From Sipunculus nudus (Eukaryota; Annelida; Sipuncula; Golfingiida; Sipunculidae), in NCBI GenBank assembly GCA_026874595.1, contig CM049313.1:55846159-55910158 (forward strand): a stretch of DNA of 64,000 nucleotides, given 5' to 3'. The translations under genes were made by a program, and so were the position numbers. Under the pieces are notes generated by a model. It saw only the letters and a list, made by a program, of their open reading frames with translations. It did no database searches and was not told the origin of the DNA. Below, piece after piece: positions 11,601-23,645 of the stretch (position 1 is the first letter of the stretch; the number at the start of each line of letters is the position of its first letter).

Positions 11601-12040
11601 GTATGGTTGTCTTCACTCCCATCTCATGATAGTGCCACCAACAGGCCTTGAACCGATCCTTTACAAATAAAGTACAGGCACAATCTACTTAATTCCACCA
11701 TCTACTGAGTTATGAAATCAAGACTGGCATAAATAACAGCAGCAATTTTGCCCCCATTGCAATAAAAAAAGTCCACAGAGCTGCCACAGTGGCTGAAATC
11801 TGAATGAGGACACAAACTGATTTGTTCATGATGAAATTTTTGTCACTTAAAAGTACCTTGTCATTTAAAAAGATATTAGCTTTTAAATAGGCTTGTTTAC
11901 TTTCTAACAACAGCAACAACAACCATATGAGAAAAATATTGTGGAATTAATCAGCTCATTGGTATTTAAATCTCCCCGCCTGTTTGTTGAACTTTAGACT
12001 CCCTAAAAGCAAGTCTTCCTTTGATTTTGTGATTGACCAC
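11601..12040. other. Unassigned sequence
   Basis: No gene, RNA or repeat recognised; only short ORFs. Confidence 0.45.
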
Positions 12041-12328
12041 TAAGGCCAAAAAAAATAAAAGGTATGGTTCTCAGGCACCATCCGCATCAATTTTAACCCC
12101 AAGGATCAAAAATTTTTATTTCAATTTTTATCTTTCAATAAGATAAATAATACAATTGATGTAGTTTTTTTTACCTGTTTAGCGTAAAACTTTCTTATTT
12201 TCAAGCTTTTCCCTGATTAAATGACATTTTTTCAAACATACAAAAAAAGGTCAAAAATAAAATACCACCCGCCCGCACTGATTTCTGAAAAAAGTGCCTG
12301 AGAACCATACCTTTTATTTTTTGCCTAA
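12041..12328. mobile_element. PIF/Harbinger-like MITE (282 bp, TAA target duplication)
   Basis: The left end 'ggccaaaaaaaataaaagg' (from 12044) and the right end 'ccttttattttttgcc' (to 12325) are inverted repeats. They continue inward to GTATGGTTCTCAGGCAC (left, to 12078) and GTGCCTGAGAACCATAC (right, from 12294). The only difference is a small length change in the A run. TAA stands directly outside both ends (12041-12043 and 12326-12328). A 3-bp TAA duplication and ends starting GGC fit PIF/Harbinger-type MITEs. The interior is AT-rich and non-coding. Confidence 0.8.
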
Positions 12329-12889
12329 GTTGTGCCATTAGTGAGGGAGGGGAGGGGGGAAAGGTATGGAAGGCAGTCACAACAACAGAAAGATGACTAA
12401 CATGTGCACCTTTAAGATACTAAGTTTGTCTATTTACATTGATTCTTTCGTGTTTGTACCTCAGTTATTGCCTATAACATTAGGATAACTAGTTATATGC
12501 AGTGATATTATTATCAGAATTATATGGATGGCCATTGCAATGTAGTTTTCAGTATGACGAAAGTCAGGACTCAAAGCAGGCCTTACTAGTCCTATAAAAA
12601 TGCTTGTACTCAATTGGATTTTTATGGCCATAGCACCTAAACCTGTATCAAGTCAGTTGTTACACTGGACAAAAATGCTACAGAGATGTAGAGATGGAGG
12701 ATGCTGGAACAAAAATGTCTGTGACAACATGTTCCAGAGATGTGTTGGCAATTCCAGCAATGCATAACAGAATAAGGATTACATCATTTTTTTTCAGTAG
12801 GCTCTGGTCCTAAACATGAAAAATTGGAAACACAGCAGAAATATATAAGGGTATATACTCTGGCAGAAGAAAAGCTCTCAGTGAGCTGG

Positions 12890-13090
12890 GGCACCTTGTC
12901 ACAGATGCTCTTTCTCGGCGGCATGAGATAGCGGCCTTATCAATGTGCTTGCAGCCATGTCCCATAAGGCAATTTTGCTTCTTCTCATGATCAGCTTTGG
13001 GGACAATACCCATACTCCTTGGTCTACACCAGCTGGCTGCAGTAAAGGTAGATGGTTACACCGTAAGAAAAACACAACTCCCCCGAGTAT
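12890..13090 (-). repeat. Old interspersed repeat, copy 1 (possible SINE relic)
   Basis: A GC-richer block. By eye it shares 'tatcaatgtgct..cagcc.tgtccca...gcaatttgct' with 14500-14580. Similar spacing in two otherwise unrelated places suggests two diverged copies of one interspersed repeat. Superfamily not assigned. Confidence 0.35.
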
Positions 13091-13587
13091 CATATTACCA
13101 CTTTATATTAGTTGAAACATCCTCAACTGTTCTGTTGATGCGATATCACACCTGAGTTGCTGACTTACTTTTCCCTCTGGAAATCAGATCCTCCCTTGTG
13201 TAGTCATTCTGTCTGTTTTATGCCCATGGTGTCTGAATGATATGTGTCTCATGTTTTTGCACTCTCTGTTTTGTTAGAGAAGGTACTAGAAACTAATGTG
13301 TAACATTTTATTTAAATTCTATTTCATAGTTTCTGCTGTTTTTTCCCCCTCAAGTGCTGTTTTCTTTGTACAACAATAAAAGTATAACACATCAGTCACA
13401 AGTAAAAATCAAAACATTTTAGTTCACAAAAAGAGTGACTTAATTCTTCACTCAATGTTTTGAAAATAAACTACTAGTATTTTCAGAATATCTTAACATT
13501 CATAGGTTGTTTACATATAAACTAAAACAAAATATGTACAGTGAAGGATCCTTCTCTATTCTTCAGAGGCCTTTGATTTATAAGACA

Positions 13588-13670
13588 GAAGACTTCTCTA
13601 CTAAGAGTCTGGGGTTCAATTCCCCAAGTAGACTTCCCTACTAAGCGTCTGTTACTAGTCCGATTCCCAC
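13588..13670 (+). repeat. tRNA-like T-arm, tandemly duplicated
   Basis: Bases 13610-13626 form a good T-arm-like hairpin (GGGG, loop TTCAATT, CCCC) that fits a pol III B box (GGTTCAATTCC). About 40 bp downstream the block 'gacttc.ctactaag.gtct' repeats, ending in a decayed B-box-like 'agtccgattccc'. No acceptor stem or anticodon arm is evident, so this is a tRNA-derived relic and not a tRNA gene. Confidence 0.4.
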
Positions 13671-14439
13671 AAGAGCCAATACAAATTAATCCACAGAGAA
13701 TCAACTACTGAATAACAGGTTATGAATCCTGTGTTTTTTCTATCCCCATGCATATGAATCTTGAAATTCAGAGGGCTTATTAAAAACATAGAATTTTTCT
13801 AAAACAGTTACCTTTATCCCCATCCAATTATTATTGTTTCCATGTGAATAATATATCATTAAAACATAAAAGAAAATTAATGTACAAATAGACTAACACA
13901 CATGTTTGTGTTGCATGAAAGCCTCTCAAAGAAAAGTGTTTACCAGCAGCTAATTATGATTCAGGCAGGACCATGAATGCCAATCAATTCTGATGAAACA
14001 CTGATTTCTAGGAAACACAGGAACTATAAAATTTCTGTTGATTCCATAAATAAAATCGCTAGTTTGGCTTAGAGCTAAAAGAAAAAATAAAGTACTAGAG
14101 ACCGAGAAAATTCAAACGGAGTAATTGAGTCCTTGACTTTCGCCTAGTTTCAATACTCATGTAAGCTTGGAATTTAAGGTATTTGTAAGCATTTATACAT
14201 GTATTTGATAGGTTTGCTTGAAAATCTTATTTGTAACTTACGAATATTAATACTGTGTTTTTTACATATTTAAGTGTCATGCGGCCCATTACATGCACGC
14301 ATAGGCAGATAATTTGAAAAGCAATTATACCTTCTTGGATGCAAGCAGTACAGGGGCAATTAATATATACGGAGAAGCATCAAAAGCATATGAAACACAA
14401 TCAGCATATGTTACATGACCTGCAGTGATTTGCCATTCA

Positions 14440-14700
14440 TGATTACATGAGACTGAATGCTGGGACAGATGTTGTTTCTCGTTGATTTATGAGCAAGGCT
14501 TTGCTTCCAATTCTCCTACAAAGGTGCAGTGCCAGCCATATCAGTGTTCTGACAGCCTGTCCCACCCCGCAATTTGCTCGTGGATTAGTCACCAATCCCT
14601 CTAATATGTCATGACCAGTCCAACACGGAACAAGAGGGGTACTCAGATATAATAGTTTTCCAGCATTTATTTCCAAGTACCAGATACTCCTCATGTTGAG
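14440..14700 (-). repeat. Old interspersed repeat, copy 2 (possible SINE relic)
   Basis: It pairs with 12890-13090 by a shared 'gcc.tatca.tgt..tg.cagcc.gtccca.c..gcaattt' block. The minus-strand ORF of 83 codons matches nothing I recognise and is probably incidental. Confidence 0.3.
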
Positions 14701-15800
14701 ATGAATATCACACCTCTTACAACAGGAGTGTTTGACTAACAGAAAATATCTCTGAAACTGGCCATGTCTACTCTAGTTTACCTGTATAAAATAGTGGTGG
14801 AGGACTTCAATGGTGCAAGTAGGAGCTATGATGCTGGTCCTTCTGTATGACAAAAACAAGTGGTCAACAGGCTATACAGCTTGAGTGAATTCTTTGAAGT
14901 ATTATAATGTCTGCAATTAATTAATTAAAGCAAATTTCAGCAGATATTGATTAACTGACCTTCTATTGATACTTAACAGGTAAATGTAGAACAGCATGAA
15001 GCTAGGTTATCATCATACTAACAACTGTAAGTTACTCCTTTAGTTGACATAATTATAATTATTTATATGACAATTATTTATGGTATATAGTGGTGATCAC
15101 TTATTTTTGTTAAGGTTTACTGCAGGTTCCAATATTCAGATTCACTGACATGTATTTGCACAGGGTAGTGTGACTGTTGTTGTTTTGAGAATTTACACAT
15201 TTATTAGGACTAGGTATCAGTCAGTCTCTTCAGGAACAATAAGTATTGTAATATACTTAAAGCAATACCTACTATGAATGGATGATACACTTCATTTTTC
15301 TTTGTGTATCAATTCTGATTATTAGCTCTGTGGATATAGTTTTTCATAAACAAATACAACAATATTTTGTATATCATAGCTTACATTCACTGGCTTGTCA
15401 TGCAAGCACCAAGAACTGTATAAACATTCCTTATCCAGTCGATCAAACAATACATGATCTTATTTAAGTCTTAAAAGTTAATAAAATATATGAAGTAAAA
15501 AGCAGCTTAAGCATTATAAATAAATCAGAGTATACTGTAGAAGTTTTGTGACTTATACCTTTACCTTATACCTTTTATACCTTATATATTTGTAAGCAGT
15601 TTTTAGGTTTCATTGATACAACGATCAATACAGTCAGCATAGCATTTCAGTAACCATATCAATGTGATGTATTGATATGTATCAATATATTGGTAAACTG
15701 ATAAAGCCCTAACATTTATGAAAATTAAACCTTGGAGGAAACCACACATTATATCTCATATTTCATAACTGACTGAAGCTGTTTAAAGCCCTCAGAGTGC

Positions 15801-16400
15801 TCCAATTAGAAGGGTTGGAGACCAGTTCCCTGGGTGCTCCCTAGGGGCAGAATTATGATTGGAGTCAAAGACGAAGATGCTACCAGGCAAGCAGTTTGTT
15901 CAAGCCACCAGCGTGCCATGGGGGGGGGGGGGGGGGGGGAGAACAAGAAGGAGGAGACTGGAAAGCAACAGCATCCACAGGTACAACTTAGAAACTGGTA
16001 TATCCCATAACAGGCAAGAAAGCTCAGTCCATGCCCACCAGAACCTACCTCTAGAACATCCGAATACATGAAGCCATCCTCACCATTAGCAGACATTTCA
16101 TAACATCTGTATGAATTCTAATCAATGCAAACATAACATGATACATTCCTAATATTAAGGAATCAGAGAGAGCAATAAACTTTGTCACTTTTAAAATTAA
16201 AATGACAAATACCTTTTATTAGGAATTAGCATCCATAACATGAAGATCTCCCTAATTTAAAAACAAATCCAGCTGTTTTAGTTCCAAACAAATCCGAACT
16301 GGCTTTTATGTATTATAAAGCACTCTAACCCATCCACCAGCATGTAATATGAATATTAAAACAATGGTGACTATTTCACAAAGTGCCATATTTCCCATGT
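15801..16400. other. GC-richer patch with a G20 run
   Basis: A G homopolymer of 20 bases at 15920-15939 sits in a block of normal composition. A minus-strand ORF of 96 codons crosses it but would encode a proline stretch from the G run, so I do not call it. A possible mini-exon at 16049-16096 is discussed in the findings. Confidence 0.5.
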
Positions 16401-16419
16401 AAAATGTGAACAATTTCAG

Positions 16420-17400
16420 TAAATGTAGATGCTGTTAGCTGGCTATCACAGAGATTTACATAGAGACAGCACGCTTACAGGACAACCAGAAGAGCGTAAT
16501 AATTATAAATATTTAGAGTACAAGTTTGAGGAGTTTAAGATCTATGGACATGCGCAATTTCTTTCATTTGAAAAAGGCATTAATTTATTCTACGAAAACA
16601 GGAAAGTAGGTGGCGCCAACTGTCTGGTTTACAAGAAAACCTCCAAGATGGATGGACATGCAAAATTTCAGACCAAACATTGAATCACTTCTGAGATATG
16701 AGCAATTTTCACCCAAAGCAATTGTACGGATGGATGCCACAGGAAAACAACTGTAGATGACACCACCATTCTTGAGAACAAGATGGAGGAGTCGAAGATC
16801 TATGAATATTCACATTTATAGGCCAATGCGGCAAATCACTCCTCAGAAAAAGGCATTAATTTATTCTACAAAACCAGGAAAGTAGGTGGCTCCACCTTTC
16901 TGGTTTACTTGATAACTTTCCAAGATGGATGTACATGCCTAATTCCAGACCAATACCTTGAACCACTTCTGGGATATGAGTTTTCACCCAAAGCAAATGT
17001 ATAGTTGAGCACCATGCAAAAACAATTGCAGATGGTGCCACCAGTCTTTTTTTTTTAGATGGAGGTGTGGAGTATCTATTGACATGCACAGTTTCACCCC
17101 AATACACTTAACAACCACTAAGACAAACAGATGGCAAATGCACAGATGGACACAAAGCAAAAAGTATTGTAGGTGGCGCTACAAGTCTCAATTATGAAAT
17201 AGAGATATCCAAGATCTATAGACATGCAAAATTTAAGCACAATACAATGCACCACTCCTGAGATATGGGCTGTTATCTAAAAAAGACACCTAGGGTAAAT
17301 AATGCACAGAAAGGATTGCAGGTGGCACCACCCATCATTGTTACCCACAACTACACAAGTGAGGGAATATATATGCTGGGTTTCAGGAAGATCAGTCCAA
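16420..17400 (+). repeat. Family E tandem repeats, first array (about 280 bp period)
   Basis: Two units begin 'ggcattaatttattctac.aaa.caggaaagtaggtgg' near 16577 and 16850. Palindrome variants (GTGGCGCCAAC, GTGGCTCCACC, GTGGCGCTACA, GTGGCACCACC) occur at about 16611, 16886, 17174 and 17329. Each is followed by 'gacatgcaaaattt' and '.tgagatatg' blocks, the same order as in family A. Divergence between units is much greater than in family A copy 1. Confidence 0.65.
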
Positions 17401-17454
17401 GGGTCAAAGAGGAGACTGTCTTGGTGGATTATAACCAATAAATACTCAATGACA

Positions 17455-18365
17455 TAGCTTAGAAAAAGCAGAAAAGACCATTACAGCCTGCAGAAAGTAG
17501 CTCAACACAGGTAGCACCACCTGCAGGTCAAAATCATTAAGCAGTTACATGATAAATATTCCCATGAAATTTGACTATAAAGGCTGCAGCAGTTTCTAAT
17601 ATATTTGGTAAAAGACAAAAAATCATGTATGGAAACACATAAAGTTGTCAAATTTTGTGATGGACATAGTTCAAAGTTCTGTAGAGACACCATCTTGAAA
17701 ATAATTTGACTGAATTTATACTCATTAAATTCTGCTTTCTTTAAGAAAATATTTACTTTGATATGAAACCCATAATATTAATACTTTATGAAATATCTTG
17801 GAAAAAGCAGAAAAGACAAGTACAGCCTGTAGAAAGTAGGTCAACACAGGTGGTGCCACCTGCAGGTCAAAATCAATTAGCAGTCACATGATCAATATTC
17901 CTGTGAATTTGAAACTGAATGCTGCAGCAGTTCCTAAGATATTTGGTGACAGAAAATACATCATATATGGAAACACATTGTCAAATTTTGCAATTGACAC
18001 ATTTTGAAGTTCCACAGAGATGCCATCTTGAAAAAGACTTTACTGAATTTATACTCATATTATTCCCCTTACTCTAAGGAACTGTTGACAATGATATGAA
18101 GACCAAAATATTAATACTTTATGACTTTTCTTAAGGAAGAAGTGGAAAAGACCATTTCAGCCTGCGGTAAGTAGGTCAACATAGGTGGCACCACCAAAAG
18201 CCTATTTTTGCATGTTCATTCAATGATCAGTAATTCTGCAAAGTTTCATGAAGGCAGCATCTGTGGCTGTTGAGATATTCCGTAACTGACAGTGGACAGT
18301 TGACAGTGGACAGTGATCAGCAGATGCTCTGCCATGGCATCAGTTCAATGAGTGAACTAAAAATG
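17455..18365 (+). repeat. Family E second array (about 337 bp period) with terminal hairpin
   Basis: Three units have 'cagcctgc.g.aagtag.tcaaca.aggtggcaccacc' near 17485, 17824 and 18158. They carry 'ctgcagcagtt.ctaa.atatttgg' and 'gacaccatcttgaaaa' blocks. The array ends in short direct repeats of CAGTGGACAGTTGACAGTGG (about 18290-18320) and a hairpin AGTTCA-ATGAG-TGAACT at 18341-18357, followed by AAAAA. No coding potential. Confidence 0.6.
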
Positions 18366-20990
18366 GTAAATGGATTGTAGATAGCACCACTAGCCTTCTT
18401 TTCAAGATATATGTATCCAATATCTGCTGCGGTATCCATTTTAAAATAATCAATCAAACCTTTCTCGAGATGCCTATCACTTTATACGATCATCACCTAG
18501 AAAAGACCACATCAAGGTAAAGGTCACTTGATCTATGTACAAGACCTTTTAATATGCTTCAGCCTCTCATCCTTATCTATATATGTGTAAGAATATTTTG
18601 AAAAGATTTGCAAAAATATTTTTGTCATTTAAGTTAATATGTTTTTCTATGGTGGCAGTGAGAAATGCCTAAAATATATCCCCACCTTTCCAGTCCACAG
18701 ATATAATAATTACAAAATCAAGTAAAAACACAGTGGCATGTGATCCTGATAAATTTATCACTTGAATAAGGTATTTTTGGTGTTGCCATTTGTGTAACAA
18801 ACATGAACCTTGGTAAGATCTATGACACCGAGTCACAGTGCTTTGTAAAAAGTCCTTTCATCTAGTATGCTTCGCGGCATAATCGTGTAACAAGCCAATA
18901 TCACACCATACACCGTATGACATATTACTCTAGGGAAATCAGAGACCAGAAAGCAAGCATGAGACTTGGTAAAGAACATCTCACTTGATTAAGCCCTCCT
19001 TTTACCATACTTGAATGGTGCTAAGAATATTCTTCACTAGCACATGGGGTCAGTGAATTCCTAGTTCTTTGGCAATTCTTAAAATGATGAATTTATTACA
19101 TATATAGTTGGTTTCTTTGATCTCAATCCATACATGCCATTTCACTCTTATTTGAAGAAAACAAAGATCTTATATTTCTTTGTTTTTATATTGATAATAT
19201 ACTAATTGTAAACTTTGACATATCCCATAATTGATAAATGCAGTTTGTAATTCCCCTTTAAGATCCAATAACTCCAAACTTGAAAACATACCATCTTGTC
19301 CTCTCTCTGACATTAATAAGAGAAAATTAATGAGAAATTCTTTGCTTGACAACTATTTCTTTGTTGTTGTTTCCTTTAAAATCAAAACGTACATGGCCTG
19401 TTGGTGACATTGCCTAGTGAATAAGGATGCAGTGTAACCATATTAGAAGAATATTATATCACTAATAAAATTTCTTGATTTCACATTTTACCTGGACCGG
19501 CCGGGGCTAGGTATAATCCAACTCAAAACCTGCTGCTTAGTCATTAGAGTATATCTCAGAGGTTCTATGATGATTTTGACATTTTGTCTTTTGAAGCACC
19601 CGCAGAACTGGAAATGAGAACCTTCCACTCAATCAGTAGTTCAACATCTTAACCACTTCACTTGTTAAGATCACTAAAAATCAAATCTTAAGCTGGGAAA
19701 ATTCTCTACATTTAAAAAAAAAAACATTCATTGGCTTTTGAACATTTTAGGGGTTGTAGCACAGAAGCAGTGAAACTGTTTCAAAGTTTAAAACAATCTA
19801 GCTGTCATGAATATTAAACAATTTCCTTTAAATAAGGCTTCCTAAATGTTCAATGTTCCTAATATGAACTATCCCTTAAATTAAAGACTGTATAAGGGGA
19901 GGAACATTTGTCCACATGGGATTTAAACATAATCTATCGTTGTACACTCTTCTTCTTAGTTTTACATATCCCTTCTCTGGCTGAGAAGACCTTATAGTGT
20001 TTTAATCAAACAGCATTATTAAACAATAAATAGACTTCCATCATAAATGCCACCATCCTTTATCCTCTGTTCTCTGGGTAGGGTCCAGAGGCTGACCCAG
20101 GATTTAGGAAATGAAGAGGTAAATTATGTTCAAAATAAGAGGAAGCTTTTATCTTAATAAGCCTACAAGTCCAGGAATAGGGTTTAATCTAAATTTTTCA
20201 GAAAAACACTGGGAAATAAGTAATTTCTCCCAGTAAGATGGGGTTTTAAACACCCCAAACTCCCCCTTTGGATCAGCCCCAGGGGATACCATATTTGCAG
20301 ACACCAGGACATGGAGAGATTTGGACCAGTGATCCTTAAACCACAAGTCTGGTCTCCTAACAAAATTATCCTGGGTCCTGATGTTTTCTTTCAAGTTATT
20401 AGATTACGCTCATCTGGTCTTTCTCATCTCCTGACATTGATGGTAAAACAAAGTGAACATACTTCTTAACATGGGAAAAGGCCAATATTGATTAAGAGAT
20501 AAAATGGTGCTTGAGGGCTTTCTGATCTTGTTAATGTTCTAATTAGGTTACCAGACACACGTTCCACTATGGTTATTTATCTTATATATATATCACACTC
20601 TTGTTCCCTGAACAATCAGAATTGGCAGGTGTCTGCATTAAGTTGCACAGGGAGAATAAAGATCTGGGTAGAAAAAAATGACCAAATCTTAACAGTATCT
20701 ATATTATTGATCTAATAATGGAATAATATGACTCACACGGTACTGTTCTTTAACTGAAACAGGAACATGCAGCTAAATGACACTTGTGACAGATGAACCA
20801 ACCGTGAATGTGTCTGACAAGAAAAATATTTTAAATAACAAACAAAAACTTGTAATTTTATGAGGGAAAATGTTAATATGGTTTATTAGTCTAGAAATTA
20901 CACGAACTAATCCTCTATCATATAACATAGAGTAAACCTTAAGAAAAAAAATAACATAAATAATGATGTTAAAATATATATGCATTTAAT
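18366..20990. other. AT-rich sequence, largely unassigned
   Basis: No gene recognised. A tRNA-like SINE relic is listed at 19490-19680. A GC-richer patch at about 20150-20370 has only an incidental minus-strand ORF. Confidence 0.45.
19490..19680 (-). repeat. tRNA-derived SINE relic (low confidence)
   Basis: On the minus strand 'tgaagtggttaaga' (rc of about 19648-19661) resembles a pol III A box. 'ggttctcatttc' (rc of 19611-19622) resembles a B box at a plausible distance. A second B-box-like 'ggttttgagttggatt' lies further 3' at about 19514-19529. Confidence 0.3.
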
Positions 20991-20999
20991 GATAAACCA

Positions 21000-22230
21000 G
21001 TAAAATCATTTGAAAACAAAACAACTGAAAATCTGCAAATTCCACAATTATTGCATGCAATAGTGTGCACAGTGCAGCTTTGTTCAAACTAGGTCAGTTC
21101 ACACAGGCTTTCTTTTAGTATTACAAATTTTCTCTAAATGGACACCCAGTGTATGCCTACAAGCAATAAATTCACAGAATGCTTTTGTCTCAGATAGCTT
21201 TCAGGTTATGTACGATAAAAACCAGCAACAGCAGGGAACCGATCACATCCCATCACCAATGGGTAGAAGGACATTGATTGGTGTAGCGATCGAGATGGGA
21301 TTCTCTGTTTTGCGGCTCGTCCATCTGACCTAGTCACTAAGCAGACTACGCATCCACTACATTATACATGTAACAATGCTGGTATCTGCATCCAGGGAAT
21401 CCAGCTGATGTTCAATGCCTCGTGCAATTTATCCAGCGACACAAAACTGTTGCATATACAAAGCACACAAAAGGGCTCAATCAATGATGTGCACATTTAT
21501 ACAGGAGTACGGCTTCATCAATTTTCCTTTGCAGGTATGCATGCTGGTTACAAAGCATTAATAGTGACAAGATGAAGAAACAAAGATGACTTAATTTTGT
21601 TGTGGGCTGATCATTATTTTATTGTGTCTGGGGCCCTGAGAGACATCAGACAACCCAATGAAGGTATTCCTCTGCTGGCAATGTTAATGACGTGCACCGG
21701 CACCTCAACTAATTATAATACTTATACTATTTGCAGATAAATCCAGGGTCTACCACATCACCGCTGGTTGCCATGGTAACCTATATTTGCAGGCAGGTGT
21801 CGTCGTGGGTACCAGGAAATGCAGGAAGATTCTCTCAAAGCTTCTCTGTGCCTAGTGATGGTATTTTTTAATAAGGCAGCATTACGCTGCAAGCTCAGCA
21901 ATACTGCCAAACCAGAACTGTGCATGCAGACATGAGTCTTCCCATTAAGTACTCTAATTATTCAAGCATAATCTTTAAGTTTTTGATGTACATCTCACAA
22001 ATAATGCCATTTTATATTTGCCAGTATAAACAGCAGACACTGAAATAAGCCAAATATTTTCCTTCTTCTTTCACATACACATGCATTTATAGTAAAACTT
22101 AATTAACACTAATAATAATAAATAAACTAATAAATGTTTTTTTGCACTGCTGTGTATATTACTTTATCAGCATTCATAAAACGTGTGCAGCACATATAAA
22201 GTATGCATTCCCATGAACACAAGATTCAAA
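21000..22230. promoter_or_regulatory. Candidate conserved non-coding island with an X-box-like site
   Basis: The sequence is less AT-rich, non-repetitive, and open in no frame for long. It is rich in short motif-like words. GTTGCCATGGTAAC at 21767-21780 is a perfect match to the RFX X-box consensus (GTNRCC-NN-RGYAAC). Enhancer function is inference; no alignment was possible. Confidence 0.3.
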
Positions 22231-23224
22231 GTATTGACCTTATTGAAGAGAAATATAAGAACTTAATTCTCTTGAAAAAAAAGAAATTAAATTTACATAA
22301 TAATTTAAAAATAAAAGCTGTATCTTAAAAGTATTTCCTTGTTATTCATTCTTGCAACATGTATTTGATTTTAAATTTCCCCCAGACCAATAAAACAAGA
22401 GCAATATTGAAATTCTTACAGCAACTAATTATTCCTTAATTAAGTGGAACGATAAGCCATCAAATTTTTCAGATATATAAGGAGCTGGTATAAAACAAAT
22501 TCTTGCTCATGAGAAGCAGATTCTTGGCAAACTTTCTTAATATATTATACAATATATTTTAAGTAAAAATAAAAATAACTTTCCTGTTTTCAGCACTTTT
22601 ATATATTCTCCAATAAGAATGCTTTGTTTCAAGGCCGACTGTACTTAACACAGTACATCACTCATCTCAGTCATACAGCATTATAATGATCAGAGGTTTT
22701 TTTCCAGTTTCTGATCTAGCATATTCTTCATGAGACAGCATGGCAGCCTGAACAAACATTAACAGAATTTCAGCACTGATACAACAGACCCCTGCAGCTC
22801 AGATCCGGTCCCAGAGTGCTGACATGGCAGACAATCCCTGCTTAGTCATACAGCCTTTGTGAACTGTTCCAACCCTAGCTTGCTCTCATGGTTTAATCAT
22901 GCAAGACACAAGAGACTAGCTGTAATGAAATAATCCTTGGATATTCCCTTTTTCTGCAAAAAAGATGCAAGCTGAAGCCTGAACATGACATCCTGCCACT
23001 GTTTGTTGATTTGATTTCTAAAACCAACAAATGCTGTTTTTGCCAGTCCTCCCAATCTAGGCAACTTTGTTACAATTTGATAAATGGGCCCCAGCAAGTT
23101 CTGTTATAATTCATCCCTTTTGCAAAGTTACATCATGCTAACTTAACTACAGAACTGACAGAATTTGGAGGAAGTCCCCTTGTGTAAGACTAAAAAGGTG
23201 AGACATCAGTGTCAGGGCCTCATG
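22231..23224. other. AT-rich unique sequence
   Basis: No gene or repeat recognised. A somewhat GC-richer stretch at 22620-22880 has no coding signature. Confidence 0.4.
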
Positions 23225-23257
23225 TATTATCTTATTCATGAAGAGGATATATATATA

Positions 23258-23325
23258 GGTAGGTAGGTAGATGACATGTGAATGTTTAACTGCCACCCCA
23301 CCCCCTAACCCCCCCCCCCCCCCCC
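23258..23325. repeat. Simple repeats: GGTA tetranucleotides and a C17 run
   Basis: A short TAGG/GTAG tetranucleotide tract lies at about 23258-23272. A C homopolymer of 17 bases lies at 23309-23325, directly beside the SINE-like copy. Confidence 0.85.
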
Positions 23326-23340
23326 TCCAGTTTTTCCAGT

Positions 23341-23645
23341 TTCAGACTACATGACAGGAGCTTACACTGGATTATCCAGGTGTCTCCCAGGCTTGAAGTA
23401 CCACCCCAGCAGGTCCTGGGTGTGCGTCTTCACCATTGCTGGGTCATAACACCAAGGAACCCCTAAAAGGTGCACTCGTTTGTGAGTGAAACCCATGAAT
23501 GTTTTGAACATTGTCCCCATTAAGCCTGCAGAGCACTTACCCTGGGTGGGGGCTGGCCGACCGTGAAAAAATCTCACCACCTCAGCTCAGATCAAAACTC
23601 ACAATCGCTTGGCTTTGAGCCCTGCATTCTATCTCTAGACCATGG
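23341..23645 (-). mobile_element. tRNA-derived SINE-like repeat, copy 1
   Basis: Minus-strand reading: 'ggtctagaga' and 'gattgtgagttttgatct' resemble a tRNA-like head with a weak B box. Next come 'cagccccc.acccagggt', 'gctctgcaggct', 'ggttccttggtgttat' and 'cccagcaatgg'. The same blocks in the same order occur on the minus strand at 61590-61850. The recurrence, tRNA-like start and length near 300 bp support a SINE. The 72-codon ORF is incidental. Confidence 0.6.

Larger units (their letters stand above)
12329..15800. other. Mostly unassigned; two related GC-richer repeats and a tRNA-like patch
   Basis: Apart from the features listed at 12890-13090, 13588-13670 and 14440-14700, I see AT-rich sequence with no credible gene. 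A purine-rich stretch (GGGAGGGGAGGGGGGAAAGG-like) lies near 12343-12363. Confidence 0.45.

Noticed and set aside
13600-13630. Functional tRNA gene
   Set aside because: Only a T-arm-like hairpin is present. There is no acceptor stem, D arm or anticodon arm.
15806-16096. 96-codon minus-strand ORF with a proline run
   Set aside because: The prolines come from a G20 homopolymer whose length is probably unstable, so the reading frame could not be kept.
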